Assembly: GCA_934661105.1 (NCBI GenBank)
Contig: CAKUIV010000079.1
Span: forward strand, 1-9,194
Reading direction: 5' to 3'
DNA from: an uncultured Ellagibacter sp.
GTDB lineage: Bacteria; Actinomycetota; Coriobacteriia; Coriobacteriales; Eggerthellaceae
DNA: 9,194 nucleotides
Position 1 is the stretch's first letter. The number at the start of each line of letters is the position of its first letter. Below, piece after piece: positions 1 to 6,045 of this stretch. Under the pieces are notes generated by a model. That model ran no database searches, had not been told where the DNA came from, and saw nothing but the letters and a program-made list of their open reading frames with translations. Made by a program: the position numbers and the translations under genes.

Positions 1-163
1 CGTCATCCCAAGGAATGAACCCGCCATGGCGAAGCGCCCCGAGAACCGACCCCGAGTCGAGGAAGTACGTGATGCCGAGCTCACGGCACACTCGATCGAT
101 ATCCTTCAAGATGCGCAGCTCGAGCAGCTGCAGCTTGCGGAGCACCTTGTCGTCGTATTGCAT
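1..163 (-). CDS. LicD-family phosphotransferase, N-terminal fragment (cut by left edge)
   Basis: The first 54 residues of a LicD-family protein are visible; the rest lies beyond the left edge. LicD enzymes move a phospho-alcohol, classically phosphocholine from CDP-choline, onto sugars of teichoic acids or lipopolysaccharide. Residues 1-30 form a helix matching the family start (DIDRVCRELG at 21-30). This is followed by the signature block: FLDSGSVLGALRHGGF at 34-49 and then IPWDD at 50-54, the start of the acidic metal-binding motif. The ATG at 163 has an AAAGGG Shine-Dalgarno-like sequence about 10 nt upstream and follows the stop of the preceding glycosyltransferase by 39 nt, so it is probably the last visible gene of the operon. 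It is a paralogue of the complete LicD gene at 2702-3493, and both keep RHGGFIPWDD. The family is clear; the transferred group is unknown. Confidence 0.88.
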   Translation of the reverse strand, partial: MQYDDKVLRKLQLLELRILKDIDRVCRELGITYFLDSGSVLGALRHGGFIPWDD

Positions 164-202
164 CTTGCCAAATCCCTTTCGCCCGTTCGATCCCCCGCGC
201 GC

Positions 203-1330
203 TTACCAGCGGGCGCCTTTTCCCTTTGCAGCCTCGCGGTAGAACGCCGCAAGGCGCGCCGACGTGTCGGCGATGTCGAACCCATGCGCGCGCGCCTGGT
301 CGCACACGTCGGTGCGGGAGGCGCGCCTCGCGCGCCGGAGCTCGTCTACGCATGCGCTCGCCCACGCATCCGCCCCGTCCGCAAGCGGCAGGCGCCGTGC
401 GCGGTCGCTCACCATGGCGAGCTCGGGCACGCCGGTCGAGACGATGGCGGCAAGCCCCGACGCCTGCGCCTCGACGACCGAGAGCGCCAAACCCTCCTTC
501 ACCGATGGGAACACGAACGCGTCCGCCGCGCGCAAGATGCGCGGCACGTCGTCGACCACGCCCAGAAAACGCACCGAATCCGCGAGCCCCAGCTCGCCCG
601 CACGCTCCTTGAGCTCGCCCTCGAGCTCCCCGCGCCCGGCGCACAGGAGCACCGCATCGGGAAGCTCGCGCCTCACTTGGGCGAACACCTCGAGAAGGAA
701 CGCATGGTTCTTCACCGGGATCAGACGCCCCGTGTGACACACGACCGGCCGACCGGAAAGCCCGAGCTCCGCCTTCGCGGCCTCATGCGCCGCCTCGTCG
801 CACGCGTAGCGCGTCATGTCGATGCCGTTCGGCACCACCGCGAAGCGCTCGCCTTCCACAATCGCGCGCCCGAAACGATCGAGCCCCGCCTCGCGCGAGC
901 ACGCCATGAAGTAGTCGGCGACATGGCGCACCGGGTGCGCGGCGAGGTTGAAGGCGAGTCCCGCCAGACCGCCCTCGTAGTTCTGCGCATGGCTGTGAGC
1001 GATCGCGAAGGCTCCCGCGCGCTTCGCCTCGGAGAGGTAGAGCGGCGCGCACGATCCGATATGCCCGTGCACCACGCGCCACTCGGGATGTTCCGCGAAA
1101 AGCGCGCGCACCCGGCTGCGGTAGACGCCCACGTTTGCACCGGTGAAGCGCGGCACGCGGAAGAAGCGCCCGCCCATCCGGCGAATCTCCTCGTCGTAGT
1201 CGCCTTCCCGCTGCTCATGCACGAGGAAGTCGAACTGCACCTCGTCGCGGTCCATCGCCCGGTACAGGTTCATCACCATGGTCTCGGCCCCGCCGCGGTC
1301 CATCACGCCGATCACTTGCAGTACGCGCAT
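203..1330 (-). CDS. GT4-family glycosyltransferase (GT-B fold)
   Basis: The 375-residue product looks like a cytoplasmic retaining glycosyltransferase of family GT4, of the kind that extends lipid-linked capsule or exopolysaccharide units using nucleotide sugars. The N-terminal acceptor domain opens with a Rossmann strand and the glycine-rich DRGGAE loop (11-16), with VVHGH at 86-90 and AHSHAQNYE at 111-119. VVPNGID (165-171) marks the interdomain region. The donor domain carries GRLIPVKN (201-208, R202 and K207 for phosphate contacts) and the E-x7-E motif (E279 and E287 in EGLALSVVE). Length is normal for the family. I chose the ATG at 1330 because AGGAGG sits 9 nt upstream; an ATG 13 codons earlier would overlap the flippase gene and lacks such a site. 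It starts 4 nt after the flippase stop. Sugar and acceptor cannot be told from sequence. Confidence 0.94.
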   Translation of the reverse strand: MRVLQVIGVMDRGGAETMVMNLYRAMDRDEVQFDFLVHEQREGDYDEEIRRMGGRFFRVPRFTGANVGVYRSRVRALFAEHPEWRVVHGHIGSCAPLYLSEAKRAGAFAIAHSHAQNYEGGLAGLAFNLAAHPVRHVADYFMACSREAGLDRFGRAIVEGERFAVVPNGIDMTRYACDEAAHEAAKAELGLSGRPVVCHTGRLIPVKNHAFLLEVFAQVRRELPDAVLLCAGRGELEGELKERAGELGLADSVRFLGVVDDVPRILRAADAFVFPSVKEGLALSVVEAQASGLAAIVSTGVPELAMVSDRARRLPLADGADAWASACVDELRRARRASRTDVCDQARAHGFDIADTSARLAAFYREAAKGKGARW

Positions 1331-1334
1331 ACGA

Positions 1335-2705
1335 TCAAGCCTCCTTCGCGTATCCGGAGCCGTCTTCATCCGCCCGGAACACGCGCTCGGGCCCCTTTTT
1401 CACCACGCGCAGCATCGCGCAGAACAGGATCGCCACGCCGATAAGGCACGCGCCCGCGCCGGCGAAGCTCACGCCGTTCATCCCCCAGGTGTCAACGCAG
1501 ACGAACGTAAGCGGAACCACCGCGAGAAACGCCGCCACGTTGCCGGCGAAGTTCGCCCAGAAGTGGCGCAGCGTGATGAGGAGGTCGCCGAAGAACCACA
1601 AAAACGCCGTGGCCGCCGTCGACACGATGATCGGCTGCAGCAAGTACACGTACGGCACGATGCTGTCGCCGAACAGCAGCGCAAGCGCCCAAGCGCCGAT
1701 GAACTCGAGCACAATGGCGCACGCCACCGTGACGCCCACGATTCCGGCGACCGTCTTCGCGAGAAGCGCCGCGAACCCGCGCACGTCCCCCTCGAAGAAC
1801 AGCTTCGGGAAGATGTCGAGCAAGGGGCCGTAAAGATACTGCGCGCCCATCTGGATGACGAGCGCAGGCGCCGCGACCGACGAGTAGATACCGAGCGCCG
1901 AGGCTCCAGCCGCAACGGCAAGGTACTGCTTGGGAATGGTGAAGATGGCGCTCGCCGCCACCGAGGCGACCACGGCGGGAAGCGACGTCTTCAGGAAGAA
2001 AACCGCCTTTTCCCTGGTAAGGCTTAGGCGAACGCGCTCGAAACGCTGGGCATGGGGAACGTCGAACGCAACGAGGACGACCACGGCCGCAACGAGCATG
2101 GCGACAATCGCCGCATCGAGGCTCGCCGTCGCCACGTACGCCACGACGAACGCCGCCAGGGTCGACACCCCTTGCAGGATGAACGACTTGCCGATGTAGT
2201 CCATACGGCGATTTACCTGGTCAACGCCATGTAGGATGTCGATGAGAAGGCCCACGGCCTTAAACGCGTAGAACAGCGCGATCGTGACGAGCGCAGCGGG
2301 GTCGCACGTGAGCGCCGCATACACCATGCAGGCTAGAAACGCGCCGGCAAGCGTGAAGCAGCGGAACCCCATATACTCGCCCACCGTGTTCTCGCGACGG
2401 ATGTCGGAGATTTGGTAGGTACCCATCTTGTAGTTGGCGAAGGTACCGAAGATGCCCACGACCGACATGGCAAGCGACAACAGGCCGGCGTCGTCGTAGC
2501 CCGACGACAAACGCACCACGAAGATGGTGGTGAGCCATTGGCAGGCGAGGTAGGTCATGGAGCCGATGGAGTTCCAGATCATGTTCGCCTTGACCGAGAG
2601 CTTTTCTGGTGCGGCCTGCTCCTGCGCGCCTTCGGCGGTTTGCTCGTCGCGGGCGGCCTGCGCGTCCTTGGCGGCCTGCGCCGCCTTCGCGTCGCCCTCG
2701 CTCAT
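1335..2705 (-). CDS. Wzx-type polysaccharide flippase (MOP superfamily)
   Basis: The 456-residue polytopic protein probably moves polyprenyl-linked oligosaccharide from the inner to the outer face of the cytoplasmic membrane. Hydrophobic segments fill residues 43-440, consistent with the 12-14 helices of Wzx/oligosaccharide flippases. Segment 1 contains MIWNSIGSMTYLACQW (42-57), followed by a region with YKMGTYQISDIRREN that resembles the loop after helix 2 in this family. Unusually, the protein begins with about 36 hydrophilic Ala/Gln/Lys/Asp/Glu-rich residues (AAKDAQAARDEQ-like), which should be helical and cytosolic. The ATG at 2705 overlaps the upstream LicD stop as ATGA, a classic translational-coupling arrangement; an in-frame ATG 20 codons earlier would overlap LicD by 64 nt and is less likely. 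The gene order LicD-flippase-GT4 supports a glycopolymer export role. Substrate unknown. Confidence 0.9.
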   Translation of the reverse strand: MSEGDAKAAQAAKDAQAARDEQTAEGAQEQAAPEKLSVKANMIWNSIGSMTYLACQWLTTIFVVRLSSGYDDAGLLSLAMSVVGIFGTFANYKMGTYQISDIRRENTVGEYMGFRCFTLAGAFLACMVYAALTCDPAALVTIALFYAFKAVGLLIDILHGVDQVNRRMDYIGKSFILQGVSTLAAFVVAYVATASLDAAIVAMLVAAVVVLVAFDVPHAQRFERVRLSLTREKAVFFLKTSLPAVVASVAASAIFTIPKQYLAVAAGASALGIYSSVAAPALVIQMGAQYLYGPLLDIFPKLFFEGDVRGFAALLAKTVAGIVGVTVACAIVLEFIGAWALALLFGDSIVPYVYLLQPIIVSTAATAFLWFFGDLLITLRHFWANFAGNVAAFLAVVPLTFVCVDTWGMNGVSFAGAGACLIGVAILFCAMLRVVKKGPERVFRADEDGSGYAKEA

Positions 2706-3493
2706 AGACGGTAGGCTTCCATCACGTGCACCGGTCGATTGCTTTCCGCGGGAGGGGTCCGCCAATCACCGTACTCGATGGAGAGGTACTCCTCGGCACC
2801 GGCAGGGGCCGTGTACTCGCGGTCCTCGAACTTTACGCGCACGGGCGCGAACAGGTCTTTCGGGAACGTCTTCTCTAACTTGCCCTCGCCCAAGACGTCG
2901 ATGACGCGATCGGCGTCGGGCGCATCCATCTCACGTGCAAGACGATCGAGCTTGGCGGCGAGCTCGTAGAGGTCGGAGCGTTTGGCGATGGGGCACACGA
3001 CCTTTTTCGCCAGGCGCACGAGCGCGCTCGACCCCACCGAAGGGTCGGCGACCGCGAAGCTGCGCCACAGCGCCGCCTTCGCGTGCTTCTTCAGAAGACC
3101 CGCCTTCGCGGGATCGAAGTTCTCGAGCGGGAACACATCGACCCACACGCCCGTGGCGGCTTTCTTCCCTACGAAGTTCTCGTAGATGGCGGTTTGCGTG
3201 TCGACGATTTTGGCGAACTGGTAGATGGACGACTGGTCGCGATACGACACGAGCTTGAAGCGCTCGGTCGTGCGCCACTCGTTGAAGTGCGCCATGAGCA
3301 GCTCGTACTGGTCGCGCATCATGACGATGTCCATGTCGTCGTCCCAGGGGATGAACCCGCCATGGCGCACGGCCCCGAGAAGACTTCCGTACCCTAGGTA
3401 GTACACAACCCCGTGAGCTGCGCAAACACGATCGATCTCGTCCATGATGTCGAGCTCGATCGCCTTCATGTCGTCGACGGAAAGGCGCTCCAT
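2702..3493 (-). CDS. LicD-family phosphotransferase (complete)
   Basis: The 263-residue protein is a full-length LicD-family (nucleotidyltransferase-fold) enzyme, expected to transfer a phospho-alcohol such as phosphocholine to a sugar of a surface glycopolymer. Residues 32-41 (YLGYGSLLGA) and HGGFIPWDDDMD (44-55) form the family signature; D51, D52, D53 and D55 are the likely metal-binding acidic cluster. A middle block with VWVDVFPLE is also typical, and the C-terminus has EYGDWRTPP near residue 240, matching the usual LicD end. The ATG at 3493 is preceded by GAGGA at 5 nt spacing; an in-frame start 30 codons upstream would lie inside the DUF2304 gene and gives an Arg/Pro-rich leader, so I rejected it. 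The gene starts 1 nt after the DUF2304 stop and overlaps the flippase by 4 nt. No choline kinase, cytidylyltransferase or choline transporter is in view, so the substituent is open. Confidence 0.94.
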   Translation of the reverse strand: MERLSVDDMKAIELDIMDEIDRVCAAHGVVYYLGYGSLLGAVRHGGFIPWDDDMDIVMMRDQYELLMAHFNEWRTTERFKLVSYRDQSSIYQFAKIVDTQTAIYENFVGKKAATGVWVDVFPLENFDPAKAGLLKKHAKAALWRSFAVADPSVGSSALVRLAKKVVCPIAKRSDLYELAAKLDRLAREMDAPDADRVIDVLGEGKLEKTFPKDLFAPVRVKFEDREYTAPAGAEEYLSIEYGDWRTPPAESNRPVHVMEAYRL

Positions 3494-3494
3494 G

Positions 3495-3872
3495 CTATTC
3501 CTCTTCCCGCGCCTTGGCGCCTGCGCGCCCGTCGCCCTCCGCAGCCTCGAGCTCGGCGAGCGCCTCGGATTGGGCAAGCGCAACCACCTTGTTGCGCAGC
3601 TGGGAAAGCTCGACCGTGGTGAAGAACTCGCGGATGAGCAGCACGGCGATGATAGCGAGGAACACGAAGTTCGCCGGCGACTCGATGCCGAAGATATCCG
3701 ACAGGAAGAACGCGATCTGCGGGAACACGGCCAAAAGCACGAGCAGCAACGCGAAGATGAACCAGAACGTGCTGTCGGCGATCTTCACCTCGGAGTGGCG
3801 GATCTTGCGCAGGATATAGGCGAACGTGGCAAGCGCGCACAGGATGAGCGCGATTCGGAACACGATAGTCAT
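3495..3872 (-). CDS. DUF2304-family small membrane protein
   Basis: This 125-residue protein fits the DUF2304 family, small membrane proteins of unknown function commonly found beside dolichyl-phosphate-mannose-synthase-like GT2 enzymes. Three hydrophobic segments are visible at about 3-21, 36-58 and 68-84, with LRKIRHSEVK (21-30) between the first two. FGIESPANFVFL (61-72) precedes the third and matches the family pattern. After the membrane part, residues 86-112 (VELSQLRNKVVALAQ...) form a predicted charged helix or coiled coil, then a polar tail. The ATG at 3872 abuts the GT2 stop with no gap, and AGGAGGAGG lies 6 nt upstream inside the end of GT2, so translation is probably coupled. I infer that it anchors or activates the GT2, by analogy to the DPM3 subunit, which also combines membrane helices with a coiled coil; this is not established. 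Confidence 0.85.
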   Translation of the reverse strand: MTIVFRIALILCALATFAYILRKIRHSEVKIADSTFWFIFALLLVLLAVFPQIAFFLSDIFGIESPANFVFLAIIAVLLIREFFTTVELSQLRNKVVALAQSEALAELEAAEGDGRAGAKAREEE

Positions 3873-4568
3873 CTATTTCCTCCTCCTGAACCACTGCACG
3901 ATAAGGATGGAAAGGCTGATGCGCAGCATGTAGGAGACCGACTTGGTGAAGTTGAGGTAGCTTTCGCCCGCCGTGCGCTCGCGCATCTCGACCTGCGTTT
4001 CCTCGACCTTGTAACCATGGCGCATGAGAAGCGAGATGGTGTCGGGCTCGGGGCCGAAGTCGAGCTCGTTGGCGAACAGCGGGATCATCGTCGAGTCGAA
4101 CAGGCGCATGCCCGACGTGGGGTCCTCGATGCGCTTGCGCGTGGTGAGGAAGATCATCGCCGTGATGAGCGCGCTTCCCGCCATGCGCGCGGAGATGGGC
4201 TTCTTGCAGTCGGCGAATCGCGATCCGACGACCACGTTCGCGCCCGTCCTCTCGGCAACCTCCACCATGTCGTCGATGTAGGCGGCGGAATGCTGGCCGT
4301 CGGCGTCGAACTGGATGGCGTAGTCGTAACCGTGGGCATAGGCGTACTTCATGCCGGTCTGGAACGCGCCTGCAAGACCGAGGTTCACCGGCAGGGAGAT
4401 GAGATGGTAGCCCCGCTCGCGACAGATGTCGGCGGTGCGGTCCTTCGAGCCGTCGTTCACGACGACGTAATCGACGTCGGGCGCGTTCTTGCGCAAATCC
4501 TCGATCGTCGAGATGATGTTTTCCTCTTCGTTATACGCAGGTATAACGGCGAGTATCCGTTTATCCAT
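3873..4568 (-). CDS. GT2 glycosyltransferase, DPM1/polyprenyl-phosphate glycosyltransferase-like
   Basis: The 231-residue GT-A enzyme resembles dolichyl-phosphate mannose synthases, which transfer a sugar from a nucleotide sugar to a polyprenyl phosphate. VIPAYNEEENI (8-18) starts the nucleotide-binding fold, NDGSKD (38-43) is the typical loop, and DADGQH (88-93) holds the DxD metal-binding motif. DPTSGMRLF (149-157) and ERTAGESYLNF (197-207) match the acceptor side of the family. No full transmembrane domain follows the catalytic part; only a hydrophobic or amphipathic C-terminal helix (about 210-227) ending in WFRRRK, so a partner membrane protein would be useful, and DUF2304 is directly downstream. 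The ATG at 4568 gives the expected N-terminus; GGAAGG sits only about 2 nt from it, an unusually short spacing. This is the first gene of the minus-strand operon. A role as an ordinary chain-extending GT2 is the alternative. Confidence 0.92.
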   Translation of the reverse strand: MDKRILAVIPAYNEEENIISTIEDLRKNAPDVDYVVVNDGSKDRTADICRERGYHLISLPVNLGLAGAFQTGMKYAYAHGYDYAIQFDADGQHSAAYIDDMVEVAERTGANVVVGSRFADCKKPISARMAGSALITAMIFLTTRKRIEDPTSGMRLFDSTMIPLFANELDFGPEPDTISLLMRHGYKVEETQVEMRERTAGESYLNFTKSVSYMLRISLSILIVQWFRRRK

Positions 4569-4583
4569 AACCTTCCAAATTCT

Positions 4584-4609
4584 CTCGGCGCGCGCCGGAC
4601 GGAGCCGAG
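4584..4609 (-). promoter_or_regulatory. Candidate leader hairpin upstream of GT2
   Basis: The arms CTCGGC (4584-4589) and GCCGAG (4604-4609) can pair, with a GC-rich 14-nt loop that contains GCGCGC. In the predicted minus-strand leader the hairpin lies about 16 nt before the GT2 start codon and close to its short-spaced ribosome-binding site. It may affect translation of the first operon gene. The stem is only 6 bp in a GC-rich genome, so chance is possible. Confidence 0.25.
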
Positions 4610-4647
4610 GTTGCGAAGAATCGTGCTGTTTTTGGCAATCGACTTTT

Positions 4648-4677
4648 ATTTTACCTCTTTATCGTTCTTCTTTCGAA
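4648..4677 (-). promoter_or_regulatory. Candidate promoter for the minus-strand glycopolymer operon
   Basis: Read on the minus strand, TAAAAT (4653 to 4648) is a good -10 box, and TTCGAA (4677 to 4672) lies 18 nt upstream at the -35 position, although it matches TTGACA weakly. A start near 4641 would give a leader of about 72 nt. The surrounding stretch 4631-4692 is strikingly AT-rich for this window, which supports promoter function. The exact boxes are my inference. Confidence 0.45.
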
Positions 4678-4679
4678 CG
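4663..4679. repeat. Inverted repeat in the divergent promoter region
   Basis: CGTTC (4663-4667) and GAACG (4675-4679) form a 5-bp inverted repeat around a 7-nt spacer, overlapping the palindrome TTCGAA (4672-4677). It lies between the two divergent candidate promoters, upstream of the plus-strand -10 and across the minus-strand -35. A shared operator is conceivable, but the repeat is short. Confidence 0.3.
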
Positions 4680-4685
4680 CAACCA

Positions 4686-4691
4686 TATAAT
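4686..4691 (+). promoter_or_regulatory. Candidate -10 box (TATAAT) for the plus-strand GT4 gene
   Basis: A perfect TATAAT lies 35 nt before the GTG start chosen for the GT4 gene. No good -35 box is seen; positions 4663-4670 hold only weak candidates such as TTCTTC with short spacing. Transcription would begin near 4698, leaving a leader of about 29 nt that carries the AGGAGG ribosome-binding site. This also argues against the ATG at 4709, which would leave almost no leader. Confidence 0.5.
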
Positions 4692-4726
4692 TAGATGGAT
4701 AACGGACGATGATTCAGGAGGAAACG

Positions 4727-5935
4727 GTGGACGCCGTCTTTACCGAGCAGCAGGAGGATTCGCCGCGCATCTGCTTATTCACGGCGCTATACCGCCCGAG
4801 CATGGGCGGAGTGGAAACCTACGTGGAAAGCCTTGCCCGCGCGCTCGTCGGCCTCGGCTGCTCGGTATGCGTGGCGACATGCGACACGCACGGGCTTGGC
4901 GCGCGCGGCGACGAGGGCGGGGCGAGCATCGTGCGCTTCCCCTGCACGCCCCTGCTCGACGGAAGGTTTCCCCTGGTGAAAGACGGCGCGGAAGCAAAAG
5001 CCATCTGGGCGCGCCTGGAAGAGGCCTCCTTCGACTACGTGGTGGTGAACACGCGGTTCTACACGCTTACCGAGCGCGCGCTCGCGTTCGCAGAGCGCAT
5101 AGGCGTGACGCCGCTTCTCATCGAGCACGGTTCGGCCCACCTCACGATGGGAAGCGCGCTCATCGATCCCGCCGTGCGCTTCGTCGAGCACGCGCTCACG
5201 AAGCGCGATTCGCGCCATCCGTTTCACGCGTGGGCGGTGTCGAAGAAGGCGAGCGCGTGGCTTGCGCATTTCGGGATCGAGTCGCACGGCGAGCTTCCCA
5301 ACTCCATCGACGCCGACGAGTACGCGGCCCAGGCGAGCGAGCGCGATTTCCGTCGCGAGTTCTCCGTTCCCGAAGAGGCGCTGCTTGTCGCGTTCGCGGG
5401 AAGGCTCGTTCCCGAGAAGGGGGTTGTCAATCTGGCTCGGGCGGTCGCGGCCATAGCCGATGCGCCGGGCGCCGCCGAGGCTCCTGTGCACCTCGTGATC
5501 GCCGGCGCGGGCGCCGAGCAGGCCGACATCGAGGCCGTCGGGTGCGCGTCCGTGCATCTGGCGGGCAGGCTCGATCGGCCCGACATGGCGGCGCTCCTTG
5601 CCCAAGCGGACGTTTTGGGGCTTCCCTCGCGATCGGAGGGTTTCGCCACGACGCTGCTCGAGGCGGCTGCATGCGCGACACCCGCGATCGTGACGCCCGT
5701 CGGCGGCACCGACGAGCTCATCGCCTCGCCCGCGTTCGGAACGATTATCCCGAACGCCGAAGTCACAACGATCGAGGCGGCACTGCGGGAGGCGGCGCGC
5801 AATCGTACGGCCCTCGGCGAGCAAGGACGCGCCGTGCAGGCCGAGGTGCGCAGCGATTACAGTTGGAAGCGCACGGCCGAACGCGCACTCGACGCGTGCC
5901 GACTTGCGAACCCGAATGCCCGTAAGCTGGCTTAA
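4727..5935 (+). CDS. GT4-family glycosyltransferase (GT-B fold), GTG start
   Basis: This is a second GT4-type glycosyltransferase, 402 residues from the GTG. The acceptor domain begins ICLFTALYRPSMGGVETYVE (15-34) with the glycine-rich MGGVE turn; LLIEHGSAH (130-138) and LPNSID (190-195) are also typical. The donor domain has GRLVPEKG (225-232, R226 and K231) and the E-x7-E motif (E304 and E312 in EGFATTLLE). I prefer GTG at 4727 because AGGAGG (4716-4721) stands exactly 5 nt before it. The in-frame ATG at 4709 lacks a ribosome-binding site and would put AGGAGG inside the coding region; it adds six residues (408 in all). The gene is divergent from the operon and convergent with the DUF6541 gene, so it is probably a single-gene transcript. 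It likely adds a sugar in the same glycopolymer pathway. Donor and acceptor are unknown. Confidence 0.92.
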   Translation: MDAVFTEQQEDSPRICLFTALYRPSMGGVETYVESLARALVGLGCSVCVATCDTHGLGARGDEGGASIVRFPCTPLLDGRFPLVKDGAEAKAIWARLEEASFDYVVVNTRFYTLTERALAFAERIGVTPLLIEHGSAHLTMGSALIDPAVRFVEHALTKRDSRHPFHAWAVSKKASAWLAHFGIESHGELPNSIDADEYAAQASERDFRREFSVPEEALLVAFAGRLVPEKGVVNLARAVAAIADAPGAAEAPVHLVIAGAGAEQADIEAVGCASVHLAGRLDRPDMAALLAQADVLGLPSRSEGFATTLLEAAACATPAIVTPVGGTDELIASPAFGTIIPNAEVTTIEAALREAARNRTALGEQGRAVQAEVRSDYSWKRTAERALDACRLANPNARKLA

Positions 5936-5988
5936 AGGCGCAGGCGAAGCTCGCACGCCGTCCCCACCGCGCGCAAAGACGGGCCGAG

Positions 5989-6033
5989 GCGCGTCCGTCT
6001 GGCGGAACACGCGTCACCACCAGACGGACGCGC
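5989..6033. terminator. Bidirectional terminator-like hairpin between convergent genes
   Basis: GCGCGTCCGTCTGG (5989-6002) and CCAGACGGACGCGC (6020-6033) form a perfect 14-bp stem with a 17-nt loop. It lies in the 110-nt gap between the stop of the plus-strand GT4 and the stop of the minus-strand DUF6541 gene, where a terminator serving both is expected. Neither side has a clear T-run, so it could act through stem stability, RNA protection or with Rho. Confidence 0.6.
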
Positions 6034-6045
6034 AAGCTTAAGACG

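Noticed and set aside
26..1444. A 472-codon open frame on the plus strand over the GT4 gene
   Set aside because: It is antisense to a clear glycosyltransferase with a strong ribosome-binding site, its product is Arg/His/Ala-rich with no domain, and such frames arise from high GC at third codon positions.
3444..4694. A 416-codon open frame on the plus strand over LicD, DUF2304 and GT2
   Set aside because: It covers three well-supported genes on the other strand, and its His/Glu/Arg-rich product has no recognisable motif.
4787..6010. A 407-codon open frame on the minus strand opposite the plus-strand GT4
   Set aside because: The plus-strand frame has all GT4 motifs in the right order; the opposite frame has none and runs through the terminator hairpin region.
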